Shown here one piece after another: positions 36,439 through 46,085 of a stretch of 64,000 bases of DNA (its first letter is position 1; each line of letters begins with the position of its first letter). Under the pieces are notes generated by a model. That model did not search any database. It was not told where the DNA came from and saw only the letters and a program-made list of their open reading frames with translations. The stretch comes from Enterococcus canintestini (lineage in GTDB: Bacteria > Bacillota > Bacilli > Lactobacillales > Enterococcaceae), in NCBI RefSeq assembly GCF_001885735.1, contig NZ_JXKG01000015.1, positions 1 to 64,000 of the forward strand. Reading direction: 5' to 3'. The position numbers and the translations under genes are program-made.

Positions 36439-39045
36439 ATGGCTAAGACATTGGAAAAAGAAGTTAAAGTAATCAATACAGATGTAGTAATCGACGAGTT
36501 AGCAGCAAAAGCAAATGAAGCTGCAAAACAAATGGAAAACTTTACCCAAGAACAAGTAGATAAAATCGTACATGAAATGGCAATGGCTGCTTTAGACAAA
36601 CATATGCCTTTAGCAAAAATGGCAGTTGAAGAAACTGGCCGTGGGATTGTCGAAGATAAAGCAATCAAAAATATGTATGCTTCAGAATATATCTGGAACT
36701 CAATTAAACATGATAAAACAGTTGGCATAATCGGCGAAGACAAACAAAAAGGTCTAATCGAAGTTGCAGGTCCTGTTGGGGTCGTTGCAGCAGTTGTTCC
36801 AACAACTAACCCAACTTCAACTACTATTTTTAAAGCAATGATCTCATTGAAAACTGCTAATGCAGTAATCTTTTCTTTCCACCCATCTGCGCAAGAATGT
36901 TCAAAAGAAGCAGCGCGTATCGTTCGTGATGCAGCGATTGCAGCAGGTGCTCCTGAAAACTGTATTCAATGGATTGAAAAAGAACATTCTTCAATTGAAG
37001 CAACGCAAAAATTAATGAACCACCCAGGTGTTGCAATTGTCTTGGCAACTGGTGGTCCTGGCATGGTGAAATCAGCTTACTCAACTGGTAAACCAGCTTT
37101 AGGTGTAGGTGCAGGTAACGTACCAGCTTATATCGAAAAAACAGCGAAAATTAAACGTGCAGTAAATGACGTTATCGTTTCAAAAACATTTGATAACGGG
37201 ATGATTTGTGCCTCTGAACAAGGTGTAATCGTTGATAAAGAAATTTACGCTGCAGTTAAAGCTGAATTTGAAGCACATCAATGTTATGTTGTGAAAAAAT
37301 CAGAATTGAAAAAATTAGAAGATGCAGTTATGAACGAAGGCAAATATGCGGTTAACCCTGCAATTGTTGGTCATCCTGCAACTGAAATTGCCAAATTAGC
37401 CGGTATTAAAGTTCCTGAAGGCACTAAAATGTTAATCGCAGAATTAGATGGTGTTGGGGCTGATTACCCATTATCTCGTGAAAAATTATCACCAGTTTTA
37501 GCGATGATGAAAGCTCAAAGTACAGAACATGGTTTTGATTTAGCTCAAGGTATGTTGGAATTAGGTGGACTTGGTCATACAGCGGTTATCCACACTGAAA
37601 ATGAAGATTTACAATTACAATATGGTTTGAAGATGAAAGCTTGCCGTATCTTAGTAAACTCTCCATCTGCTGAAGGTGGTATCGGGAATATTTACAACGA
37701 AATGATTCCATCATTAACATTAGGTTGTGGCTCTTACGGTCGTAACTCTGTTTCTAAGAACGTATCTGCGATCAACTTAATCAACGTTAAAACTATCGCG
37801 AAACGGAGAAATAATATGCAATGGTTCAAATTACCTTCAAAAATTTACTTTGAAAAGAACTCATTATTATACTTGGAAAAAATGGAAAACGTTGAACGTG
37901 TCATGATCGTTTGTGATCCAGGTATGGTGCAATTTGGTTATGCGGATACAGTACGTGAAGTTTTAGCTCGTCGTAAAAACGATGTGAAAATTGAAGTCTT
38001 CTCAGATGTTGAACCAAACCCTTCAACAAACACAGTTTATAAAGGTCTTGAAGTCTTTAATGCTTTCCAACCAGACACAGTAATTGCGCTTGGTGGTGGT
38101 TCTGCAATGGATGCGGCAAAAGGCATGTGGATGTTCTTTGAACACCCAGATACTTCATTCTTTGGCGCAAAACAAAAATTCTTAGATATTCGTAAACGGA
38201 CTTACAAAATTGGCAAACCTGAAAAAACACAATTTGTATGTATCCCAACAACTTCAGGTACCGGTTCAGAAGTAACACCATTTGCCGTTATTACTGATAG
38301 CGATACGCATGTGAAATATCCATTAGCTGACTATGCATTGACACCAGACGTTGCGATTGTCGATCCGCAATTTGTTATGTCAGTGCCAGCAAGTGTTACT
38401 GCTGATACAGGGATGGACGTTTTAACACACGCAATTGAATCTTATGTTTCTGTTATGGCATCTGATTATACCCGTGGTTTAAGTTTACAAGCAATCAAAC
38501 TTGTCTTTGATAACTTGGAAAATTCAGTGAAAACAGCTGATCCAGATGCAAGAGAAAAAATGCATAACGCATCTACAATGGCAGGTATGGCCTTTGCCAA
38601 CGCGTTCTTGGGTATTTGTCACTCAATCGCGCATAAAATTGGGGGCGAATATGGTATTCCTCACGGACGTACAAATGCGATCTTATTACCGCATATTATC
38701 CGTTACAATGCCAAAGATCCACAAAAACATGCAATGTTCCCTAAATATGACTACTTCCGTGCAGATACAGATTACGCGGATATTGCGAAATTCTTAGGTC
38801 TTAAAGGTGAAACAACTGAAGAATTAGTCGAAGCATTAGCAACTGCAGTTTACGAATTAGGTAAATCGGTTGGTATCGATATGAGCTTGAAAGCACAAGG
38901 CGTTACACAACAAACATTGGATACAACTGTTGACCGCATGGCTGAACTTGCTTATGAAGATCAATGTACTACAGCTAATCCAAAAGAACCTTTAATTTCT
39001 GAATTAAAAGGTATCATTGTGGAAGCATACAATGCAAAAGCATAA
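36439..39045 (+). CDS. adhE: Bifunctional acetaldehyde-CoA / alcohol dehydrogenase
   Basis: An 868-residue AdhE that reduces acetyl-CoA to ethanol in two NADH-using steps. The N-terminal aldehyde dehydrogenase domain (about 1-440) has the catalytic Cys in NGMICASEQG. The C-terminal Fe-alcohol dehydrogenase (about 460-868) has the GGGSAMDAAKGMW cofactor motif and metal-binding His residues in GICHSIAHKIGGEYGIPHGR. AdhE forms spirosome filaments. The ATG at 36439 follows AGGAGG by seven bases; the longer frame upstream runs through the promoter and Rex box and is not translated. Confidence 0.95.
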   Translation: MAKTLEKEVKVINTDVVIDELAAKANEAAKQMENFTQEQVDKIVHEMAMAALDKHMPLAKMAVEETGRGIVEDKAIKNMYASEYIWNSIKHDKTVGIIGEDKQKGLIEVAGPVGVVAAVVPTTNPTSTTIFKAMISLKTANAVIFSFHPSAQECSKEAARIVRDAAIAAGAPENCIQWIEKEHSSIEATQKLMNHPGVAIVLATGGPGMVKSAYSTGKPALGVGAGNVPAYIEKTAKIKRAVNDVIVSKTFDNGMICASEQGVIVDKEIYAAVKAEFEAHQCYVVKKSELKKLEDAVMNEGKYAVNPAIVGHPATEIAKLAGIKVPEGTKMLIAELDGVGADYPLSREKLSPVLAMMKAQSTEHGFDLAQGMLELGGLGHTAVIHTENEDLQLQYGLKMKACRILVNSPSAEGGIGNIYNEMIPSLTLGCGSYGRNSVSKNVSAINLINVKTIAKRRNNMQWFKLPSKIYFEKNSLLYLEKMENVERVMIVCDPGMVQFGYADTVREVLARRKNDVKIEVFSDVEPNPSTNTVYKGLEVFNAFQPDTVIALGGGSAMDAAKGMWMFFEHPDTSFFGAKQKFLDIRKRTYKIGKPEKTQFVCIPTTSGTGSEVTPFAVITDSDTHVKYPLADYALTPDVAIVDPQFVMSVPASVTADTGMDVLTHAIESYVSVMASDYTRGLSLQAIKLVFDNLENSVKTADPDAREKMHNASTMAGMAFANAFLGICHSIAHKIGGEYGIPHGRTNAILLPHIIRYNAKDPQKHAMFPKYDYFRADTDYADIAKFLGLKGETTEELVEALATAVYELGKSVGIDMSLKAQGVTQQTLDTTVDRMAELAYEDQCTTANPKEPLISELKGIIVEAYNAKA

Positions 39046-39059
39046 TTAAATGTAAGTTA

Positions 39060-39100
39060 AAAATCCGTCTTAGCCTCTTAGCAGCTAGGACGGATTTTTT
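39060..39100 (+). terminator. Intrinsic terminator of adhE
   Basis: AAATCCGTC-TAGC pairs with GCTA-GACGGATTT, followed by TTTT. Confidence 0.88.
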
Positions 39101-39249
39101 GCGTGAAAGTAAAGTGTATAAGTTAGTATAAGTTGTAACGGTATGCTAATAAAATAAAGCTGCAATTTAAGTTTGTAGTAGAGTAGTTGACTTTTCTTAG
39201 GAGTAACCTAATATTAAAGATAAGAAGGAAAAAGGAAGAAGGAAAAGCG

Positions 39250-39723
39250 ATGGTACTAGCACAAGTAAAAGAGCTCAAGCAATCTCAGGAGTTGTTAAAA
39301 AAATTAGTCGAGCGAATTGAAAACCCCACTCAAGATTTATCCATCACCACACTTCAACACGATTTACTCGATTACATTGAAAGTTTGTCAGTAGTGACCG
39401 ATTACGTAAACATTGAAATAGGCCCCCCAGAGCTAAAAACTTATCCCATTAATGCTGTTTTAAAACAACAAGCGCAATTGCTTCAAGCTATTCTTGCTCA
39501 ATTAAATAGTCCAGCAGAACAAAGTGATGCTGCTGAACAATTTAAGGTAACAGAAGGTGCGATTCGGCGTATGTATGAAAGTTTAAAAGGCATTGTTGAG
39601 TTAAATCGAACTTTGCAAAAAGAGTCCAATATATCAGTTGACTTGGCTACAAAGACGCCACTTCATGAAAAAGAAAATACTACTGAAAAAGCAGGATTTT
39701 TTAAGCGCTTATTTAAACGCTAA
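39250..39723 (+). CDS. Conserved protein of unknown function, 157 aa
   Basis: A soluble, mostly helical 157-residue protein. The N-terminal half is a predicted coiled coil (KELKQSQELLKKLVERIENP), and a Gln/Leu-rich helical region (VLKQQAQLLQAILAQLN) follows. It ends in a basic FFKRLFKR tail that could touch the membrane. I chose the ATG at 39250 after an AAGGAAAA site; a longer frame begins at 39187 without one. No family recognised. Monocistronic between terminators. Confidence 0.65.
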   Translation: MVLAQVKELKQSQELLKKLVERIENPTQDLSITTLQHDLLDYIESLSVVTDYVNIEIGPPELKTYPINAVLKQQAQLLQAILAQLNSPAEQSDAAEQFKVTEGAIRRMYESLKGIVELNRTLQKESNISVDLATKTPLHEKENTTEKAGFFKRLFKR

Positions 39724-39751
39724 GCATACTTTTCTAACTTGTCATTTATAA

Positions 39752-39803
39752 AAAAACGCCAAACCACTTTTAGAAAAAATCTAAGCTGTGGCTTGGCGTT
39801 TTA
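39752..39803. terminator. Bidirectional terminator, convergent genes
   Basis: AAAACGCCAA-CCAC pairs with GTGG-TTGGCGTTTT. T runs or A runs on both sides suit both the 157-aa gene and the leftward mevalonate operon. Confidence 0.8.
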
Positions 39804-39806
39804 TGC

Positions 39807-40874
39807 TTAAAAACGGAAAGGAATTTCATTTTGCCCGCGAATTGCATATTTTCTAACATCAATTCCCCGTGCTTGGCACCATTGCCACACTTCATCTGTA
39901 AAAATAACCGGAACCGTTTCAAGAGCATGGGTATTTTTTTTGCCCACCATCGTGTAGAGCAAGATTAAATCTTCTTGCCAACTTTCAATCATGGCAATTG
40001 TCGCATCTACACCGTGACTGAGTAGTTGATTTAAAATAGTAGCAGAAATACCTACTGTGTCTGCCCCTAAGATGAGGGATTTGAAAATATCAAAAGCATT
40101 GCGAATCCCACCTGAAGCAATTACTTCAAATGAACGGGTGACTTGTGCGGCTTCTAATAATGAAATAGCAGTCGATTGTCCAAATTCACTCAGATAAGCC
40201 ATTTCACGTTTAGGGCGACGAGCATTTTCAATTTGAGTGAAACTTGTTCCCCCTTGGCCTGAGACATCAATGGTTTGTACACCAACACTAATTAATTGCA
40301 ACATTGTTTCTCTGGTCATACCAAAACCAACTTCTTTTACAACTACCGGAACGTCTAATTTTGCTACAATTTCAGCGATATTATCCAACCAATCGCCAAA
40401 AGCACGGTCACCTTCTGGCATTACCAATTCTTGCGGAGCATTCAAATGAATTTGTAAGGCATTTGCGCCAAATAATTCCACCGCTCTTTGGGCATTTTCT
40501 AAATCATTATGAGCGCCAATATTCGCTAAGAAAAAACCATCAGGATTGACTTTGCGGACAATTTTAAAACTATCTTGCACACTTTCATCTTTTAAAGCAG
40601 CCGTAACAGAACCTGTAGCCATCATCAAATTGCACTCTTTTGCGATAAGGGCCAAATCGTGATTGATTTGTTGTGATTTTTGTGAACCACCTGTCATAGC
40701 ATTGATAAAAAAAGGAAAAGCTTCTTCATGGTCTAAAACCGCTGTCTGTAGACTAACATCATTTGTAGCAATTTGCGGTAAAGGATTATGAATTAAGCGA
40801 ATAGCATCAAAATCATTGCTTTTTTCTTTATGAAAGGCTTTGGCTAAACGAATGTGTTCATCTTTACGATTCAT
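39807..40874 (-). CDS. fni: Type 2 isopentenyl-diphosphate delta-isomerase
   Basis: A 355-residue FMN- and NADPH-dependent isomerase that interconverts IPP and DMAPP. FMN-binding features include FINAMTGGSQKSQQIN, VPVVVKEVGFGM, the DVSGQGGTSFTQIEN loop and ASGGIRNAFDIFKSLILGAD. Type 2 isomerases accompany the mevalonate route in Gram-positive cocci. It is the last gene of the operon and overlaps mvaK2 by 11 bases. Confidence 0.94.
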   Translation of the reverse strand: MNRKDEHIRLAKAFHKEKSNDFDAIRLIHNPLPQIATNDVSLQTAVLDHEEAFPFFINAMTGGSQKSQQINHDLALIAKECNLMMATGSVTAALKDESVQDSFKIVRKVNPDGFFLANIGAHNDLENAQRAVELFGANALQIHLNAPQELVMPEGDRAFGDWLDNIAEIVAKLDVPVVVKEVGFGMTRETMLQLISVGVQTIDVSGQGGTSFTQIENARRPKREMAYLSEFGQSTAISLLEAAQVTRSFEVIASGGIRNAFDIFKSLILGADTVGISATILNQLLSHGVDATIAMIESWQEDLILLYTMVGKKNTHALETVPVIFTDEVWQWCQARGIDVRKYAIRGQNEIPFRF

Positions 40875-41970
40875 GGGAACTCCTTTTTATAGTAGGATTT
40901 GGGTAATGATAAACGTGGAGGGGTAAGGGGGTAATTCCTGCTTTTTCCCACACGCTCATTAACGGTAAAATCCCACTTTTTTGATCAGTAATCACGATGC
41001 CACAGTCGCCTCCGCCAGCACCAGAAGATTTGGCTGCACCACCGTAATTTTCAGCTAAATCACATAATGTTTTTAAAGCAGGTGTTTCAATGACAACGTC
41101 TGTGATTTGAGTCAGTTCATTTAATAGGCGCCGATTTTTTTTAATCATTTGTTTGATTAGGCTGATATCTTGCTGATGAAACCCAGTGACGATTTGTTCT
41201 ACACAAGTTTTGCTATCAGCTAAAAATTCTTCATAAGAAGTTTGCTTGTCTGCTCTTGATTCATTCACCTGATCAACCAAATCAGAAGTCGATGCTGGAG
41301 AACCTGTCCAGCCAATCAATAAACGTAAGTGAGGGACTTCTGGTAGCGGTGTAATGGTAAGATAAGGCCACTCTTTGGTGAGTAAATTAGTGATACTTTC
41401 ACTTTGCTGTTCCTTTTTTAACCACTGCTGATCAAATGTTGCAAAAGCAATCCAACCACCGTAAGAACTGGCAGCAATATCGCCACAAGAACCATTACCT
41501 TGGACTTCTAAATGGGCAAGAGCGGCTAGTTTAAACGTCATCATTGGCGTTAGAGGCAACTCATAAAAGGCACTTAGCGCTTTGACAGTCGCAACGGTTA
41601 CTGCGCCACTAGAGCCTAAACCATACTTGCGACCATTGGAGTTGTCTAACTCACTTGTAACTTTTAAATCAAAAAAAGCCAGTTCTTTACCTTGTTCACG
41701 GGCATATTTTTCGGTAATTTTAATCGCCGCTAAAATATAATGAAAAGGATTTTCGCGAATATCTAAAACCAATTCCCCACCGCGACGGGTCCATTTTACT
41801 GGTAATTCACTGTATTGGGCGGATTGAATACTGCCACTTTTGGTTGCAGAGGTAATTGTAACGGTAATAAATTGATCGACTGCAATAATAATGGCCGGAT
41901 GTCCCGGCTCAACAACAGCGTATTCACCTGCAATATAAAGTTTTCCTGGGGCCGAAGCTTCCACAAGCAT
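40864..41970 (-). CDS. mvaK2: Phosphomevalonate kinase
   Basis: A 368-residue GHMP kinase that makes mevalonate 5-diphosphate. GKLYIAGEYAVVEPGHPAI begins the fold, GRKYGLGSSGAVTVATVKAL is the ATP loop, and SSGAGGGDCGIVI is the C-terminal GHMP motif. AGGAGG precedes the ATG. Third gene in mvaK1-mvaD-mvaK2-fni. Confidence 0.94.
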   Translation of the reverse strand: MLVEASAPGKLYIAGEYAVVEPGHPAIIIAVDQFITVTITSATKSGSIQSAQYSELPVKWTRRGGELVLDIRENPFHYILAAIKITEKYAREQGKELAFFDLKVTSELDNSNGRKYGLGSSGAVTVATVKALSAFYELPLTPMMTFKLAALAHLEVQGNGSCGDIAASSYGGWIAFATFDQQWLKKEQQSESITNLLTKEWPYLTITPLPEVPHLRLLIGWTGSPASTSDLVDQVNESRADKQTSYEEFLADSKTCVEQIVTGFHQQDISLIKQMIKKNRRLLNELTQITDVVIETPALKTLCDLAENYGGAAKSSGAGGGDCGIVITDQKSGILPLMSVWEKAGITPLPLHVYHYPNPTIKRSSHES

Positions 41971-42000
41971 TTGAATTCCTCCTGTTAATGTTACCCATGT

Positions 42001-42975
42001 TTATAAATACGTGATACCTGGTCCGCTAAAAGCGGTAATTAATTGTTCTTTTTCAAAATAATTTGCCAGCTCTGCTTCAATTTTTGCGACGTCTTTTTTT
42101 TGACATAAGACTTTAACATTGGGACCTGCATCCATTGTAAAGTAACAAGCTAGGCCAGTTGCGCGGATTTTTTTCACGGCATTCATAGCTTTTAAACTAT
42201 CTGGTGACCAATAAGTAAATGGTGGCACAGCGGCAAGAGTTGTACCATGCATTTTTAAGGCGTTGTTTTCAGTGATTGCTCCTAGTTTATTGAAATCTTG
42301 GGCATGAATCGCAATTTTAGCACTAGCTAAGTCTTGTGGTGTCGTTTGTAACCAACCGGGATAAAATGCCGAAGTTTCTACTGTTCTACGCATACCGTCG
42401 CGACTAGACACATCTTTTTCTTGATCGTTAATTAAAATGAAAATCATCGCCAGCTCATCTTCCCAGCCACTACTTGGTACAGGTTCTGCAAAAGAAGTTT
42501 CATCACTGGTGCCTTTTTGCCATTCTACAAACCCAGGGAAAATACTGCGACAGGCCGAACCTGAACCGCGGCGGGCCAAACGAGACAAATCTTTGTCAGA
42601 TAAATTTAGTTGCAGCGCTTGATTACAAGCTGCCGCAAGCGCCGCTAAGCCACTGGCAGAAGATGCTAAACCAGCAGCGGTTGGCACATGATTGTAACTT
42701 TTAACTTCTGCAAAAAGTGGGCAATCAGCTTTTTTACGAACTAAATCTAAAAAGCGACTAATTTTTTTGGTCCCCACTTCATCTTGTAAGACATCATCTA
42801 AATAGAAAATATCTGCAGTCAACTCCTCTGAAAAGGTGACCGTTGTCTCAGTATAAAAAGCATCAAGGGTCAAAGAAAGACTATTGTTCATGGGAATAAT
42901 TAAATCTTCATCGGCTTTGCCCCAGTATTTGATTAAAGCGATATTGGTATGTGCTTTGGCACTTCCTTTAAGCAT
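42001..42975 (-). CDS. mvaD: Diphosphomevalonate decarboxylase
   Basis: A 324-residue GHMP-fold enzyme that converts mevalonate diphosphate to IPP with ATP. Conserved AHTNIALIKYWGKAD, the nucleotide loop VPTAAGLASSASGLAALAAA, GSGSACRSIFPGFVEW and the catalytic region VSSRDGMRRTVETSAFY are seen. It overlaps mvaK1 by eight bases, which implies coupled translation. Confidence 0.95.
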   Translation of the reverse strand: MLKGSAKAHTNIALIKYWGKADEDLIIPMNNSLSLTLDAFYTETTVTFSEELTADIFYLDDVLQDEVGTKKISRFLDLVRKKADCPLFAEVKSYNHVPTAAGLASSASGLAALAAACNQALQLNLSDKDLSRLARRGSGSACRSIFPGFVEWQKGTSDETSFAEPVPSSGWEDELAMIFILINDQEKDVSSRDGMRRTVETSAFYPGWLQTTPQDLASAKIAIHAQDFNKLGAITENNALKMHGTTLAAVPPFTYWSPDSLKAMNAVKKIRATGLACYFTMDAGPNVKVLCQKKDVAKIEAELANYFEKEQLITAFSGPGITYL

Positions 42976-43903
42976 ATTGATAAACTCCTAATTCTTGAAT
43001 CCAAGTTGCTTTGGCACCTTGGTTAGTTAATGCGGTAGCAATTTTTTTAGCCGTGGTGTAATCAGCAGCTAAGGCAATCATACAGCCGCCTTTGCCGCCA
43101 CCAGTTAATTTTGCGCCGAGTGCACCATTTTTTGTGGCTACAGCAATTAAATTATCTAGTGTTTGATCGCTTACTTGTAAAGCAGCTAAATTTTTTTGAG
43201 CGGCATTCATTAATTCGCCCAAATAACGGGCTTGATTATTTAAAATCGCCTGTTTGGCTTTTAAAGTCAAATCACCAAGTTCTTTAATCAAAGCGCTAGT
43301 GGTCTTTTTATCTTGTTCAAAGCGCTGTGCTACTGCTTTGACTGTCTGGCGTGTTTTACCCTTGACGCCAGTGTCGGCGACAATTAAAAAAGCGCTAAGA
43401 TTAATAGGAAAAGTTTCAAAAGCGGCACCTTTTTGAAATAAGATTGGTTCACTACCAGCAGTCGCAGCGGCATCGATACCACTGGGATTACCATGAGAAA
43501 TTTTTTCCGCATAATTCACATACTTTAACAGTGTTTCATGGCTCACTGGTGAATTTTGCCAATCAAAAAAAGCGCGGGTAATCGCTACCGCCACGGCAGC
43601 GCTAGAACCCATCCCTCTTTCTGCGGGGATTGTACTTGAAATGGTAATTTGCACAGGAGGAGCAGTGAAATCGTGCCGTAATTGACGAATCAATGTTTTA
43701 ATATTCTCCAAACTTTTGGGTGCTTTGATAAGAGGACCAACAAAATAGCCAGAACGTAATTGATCATAAGGATGGTCTGTTATTTCAGCTGTTACATGGG
43801 TTGGTTGAAAAGGAAAGGCAATCGCTGCTTCACCATAAACTACAGCGTGTTCACCCATCAAAATAATTTTACCATTGGCATTCCCTTCACCACTGGATTT
43901 CAT
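42968..43903 (-). CDS. mvaK1: Mevalonate kinase
   Basis: A 311-residue GHMP kinase, the first step in the operon's pathway from mevalonate to isoprenoid precursors. N-terminal GKIILMGEHAVVYGEAAIAFP, ATP loop ERGMGSSAAVAVAITRAF and C-terminal KLTGGGKGGCMIAL are intact. Genes for mevalonate formation (mvaE, mvaS) are not in the window. The ribosome site is weak (GAGG, nine bases before ATG). Confidence 0.94.
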   Translation of the reverse strand: MKSSGEGNANGKIILMGEHAVVYGEAAIAFPFQPTHVTAEITDHPYDQLRSGYFVGPLIKAPKSLENIKTLIRQLRHDFTAPPVQITISSTIPAERGMGSSAAVAVAITRAFFDWQNSPVSHETLLKYVNYAEKISHGNPSGIDAAATAGSEPILFQKGAAFETFPINLSAFLIVADTGVKGKTRQTVKAVAQRFEQDKKTTSALIKELGDLTLKAKQAILNNQARYLGELMNAAQKNLAALQVSDQTLDNLIAVATKNGALGAKLTGGGKGGCMIALAADYTTAKKIATALTNQGAKATWIQELGVYQYA

Positions 43904-44348
43904 GCAAATGCCTCATTTCTACTTTATTTTTTAAGTTTTATCTATTCCGCATGCTAATTGTTCCATGCGAGCAAATATTCATTTCGTCTACTTTAAAATA
44001 TTGCGCTTTTCACTCTTAAGAAACAATAGTTTTATTGTCTTTATTAGCTGTTAGAAGATATTTGCTGATTTTTCTATTAGAAAATTATGTACTGCTTGTC
44101 TATTCTACTAAAAATTTGCTGAATCGTTAAGGCTTTATGAAAAATTTCAAGGCTTTTCAATTTTTTCTTAAGAGTTTTTTTTAACTTCTTTTTTTAATTT
44201 ACGTTTTTAAAAGCTAAAAATATCGAAAGTTGTCTTTACTAAATTTAATTAAAAGTAAAATAATTAATAGCGCTTTGGATTAATTTTGAAACCGCACGGC
44301 AACTAGATTTTGACAAATAAGTCGCTATTTTGGTGAGTATTTTCTTAT
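43904..44348. other. AT-rich divergent intergenic region
   Basis: About 445 very AT-rich bases between the mevalonate operon and the kinase gene. The leftward operon promoter must lie here, but I could not pick one convincing box pair. A short inverted repeat (GCATGC...GCATGC-like, 43950-43970) is the only structure seen; no reading frame is supported. Confidence 0.4.
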
Positions 44349-44378
44349 TTGACGTAACTAAATGTTGTGGGGTATAGT
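44349..44378 (+). promoter_or_regulatory. Promoter of the deoxynucleoside kinase gene
   Basis: TTGACG (44349-44354), 18-base spacer, TATAGT (44373-44378). Confidence 0.6.
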
Positions 44379-44430
44379 GTTGCAAGTAGTGATAAACCAC
44401 AATATTTAGTGATAGGTGAGTTGGAGGTCC

Positions 44431-45090
44431 ATGAGTGTGATTGTATTAGCAGGTACCATTGGCGCAGGTAAATCAAGTTTAACTGAAATGATAGCCAATC
44501 ATTTAAACAGTGAGGCATTTTATGAATCAGTTGATGACAATGAAGTTTTGCCACTGTTTTATCAAGATCCAAACAAATATGCGTTTTTATTGCAAATCTA
44601 CTTTTTGAATAAGCGCTTTGATAGTATTAAACAAGCATTACGCCATGAAAATAATGTGTTGGATCGTTCAATTTATGAGGATTCATTGTTATTTCATTTA
44701 AATGCCGATTTAGGCCGTGCGACAGAAACAGAAGTACAAGTGTATGATGAATTGTTAGCCAATATGATGCAAGAATTGCCTTATGCGGCGCAAAAAAAAC
44801 ATCCTGATTTGTTAGTTCACATCAAAGTTTCTTTTGAAACTATGTTGGCTCGGATTAAAAAACGCGGTCGTGATTTTGAACAGTTAGAATATGATCCAAG
44901 TTTATATGATTATTATAAAGAATTAAATCAACGGTATGATGCATGGTTTGAAAATTATCATGAAAGTCCGAAATTGCAAATTGATGGGGACTTATTGAAC
45001 TTTGTAGAAGATGAAGCGGCTGCAAAAGAAGTCATTCAATTGATTGATGATAAATTAGCAGAAATTCGTCAAATGGAGTTTATTGGTTAA
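44431..45090 (+). CDS. Deoxynucleoside kinase (dAdo/dGuo kinase family)
   Basis: A 219-residue kinase that phosphorylates deoxynucleosides for salvage. P-loop GTIGAGKSSLTE, the substrate motif DRSIYEDSLLF and the LID-region arginines (RIKKRGRDFEQ) fit the dCK/dGK family of Gram-positives. Base specificity cannot be read reliably. ATG at 44431 lies six bases after GGAGG; an in-frame GTG 15 bases upstream overlaps nothing useful. Monocistronic. Confidence 0.88.
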   Translation: MSVIVLAGTIGAGKSSLTEMIANHLNSEAFYESVDDNEVLPLFYQDPNKYAFLLQIYFLNKRFDSIKQALRHENNVLDRSIYEDSLLFHLNADLGRATETEVQVYDELLANMMQELPYAAQKKHPDLLVHIKVSFETMLARIKKRGRDFEQLEYDPSLYDYYKELNQRYDAWFENYHESPKLQIDGDLLNFVEDEAAAKEVIQLIDDKLAEIRQMEFIG

Positions 45091-45093
45091 AGG

Positions 45094-45141
45094 AAAAAAC
45101 GCTAGAATCCAGACTTATGAGTAGGGATTCTAGCGTTTTTT
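45094..45141 (+). terminator. Intrinsic terminator
   Basis: AAAACGCTAGAATCC pairs with GG-ATTCTAGCGTTTT across a 13-base loop, then T run. Confidence 0.88.
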
Positions 45142-45178
45142 GTTATAATTAGACTAAGTAGATAAGGCGGGGTGAAAA

Positions 45179-46084
45179 ATGGAACATAAGCGAGAATTTA
45201 ATAATGGCGCCTCATTTTGGGTACAAGTCGATAACCATAGTGTTACGACCTTGACAGAGTTGCAAGAAAAATACCAACTAAGTGACGAGATGCTAACCTA
45301 TTCATTAGATAAAAACGAACGTGCTCGCGTGGAGTATGACGCAGAAGAACACGCTTTTTTATTAGTCTATAATGTGCCGCACCGGCATAAAACTGATAAT
45401 CACTATGAGACAAGCCCGATGACATTTATCATTAAAGAACATCATCTGTTTTCATTTACGACAGACCATACTGGCTATGTCACGGATATGATGGAAAATT
45501 TATTGCATAAAAACAGTAATCAAAGCGAATATAGTTTGCTTTTTCATACCCTTTTTTTAATTTCAGATTCTTTCTTTCCTTTAATTGAAGAAGTGAATAG
45601 TGAAAGGATGCGCTTGAATCAAAAACTAAGAGAACGCACCACGAATAAGAACTTGCTGGAACTGTCTGACCTTGAAATTGGGTTAGTCTATTTGGTAACT
45701 GCGACAAAGCAAAATGCGGTTTTGTTGCAACAAATTCGAGCTTTGAGTATTTTCCATCGCTTACATGATAATGAAAAAGAGCAGTTGGATGATGCTTTAA
45801 TTGAGGCTAAACAAGCGGTGGAGATGACGAATTTAGCTTCACAAGTAATCGACCAGCTTTCAGGTGCCTATAACAATCTGTTAAATAATAATCTAAACGA
45901 TACGATGAAGTTTTTAACCATTTGGTCTTTGTTACTAACTGTACCGACCATCGTTACCGGCTTTTTTGGCATGAACGTGCCCTTGCCATTTTCTAATTCT
46001 GTTTTTGGCTGGGCGATTGCAATGCTAATTAGCCTTGGATTATCCGTGTGGATGCTTTTGGCGATGTGGCGTCGGATAAAGTAA
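45179..46084 (+). CDS. CorA-family magnesium/divalent cation transporter
   Basis: A 301-residue CorA. The long cytosolic domain ends in a stalk helix, then two C-terminal helices with the signature GFFGMNVPLPF between them (GMN selectivity motif), and a short positive tail. Imports Mg2+, or Co2+/Ni2+ in some members, as a pentamer. Start after GGGGTG. Confidence 0.9.
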   Translation: MEHKREFNNGASFWVQVDNHSVTTLTELQEKYQLSDEMLTYSLDKNERARVEYDAEEHAFLLVYNVPHRHKTDNHYETSPMTFIIKEHHLFSFTTDHTGYVTDMMENLLHKNSNQSEYSLLFHTLFLISDSFFPLIEEVNSERMRLNQKLRERTTNKNLLELSDLEIGLVYLVTATKQNAVLLQQIRALSIFHRLHDNEKEQLDDALIEAKQAVEMTNLASQVIDQLSGAYNNLLNNNLNDTMKFLTIWSLLLTVPTIVTGFFGMNVPLPFSNSVFGWAIAMLISLGLSVWMLLAMWRRIK

Positions 46085-46085
46085 G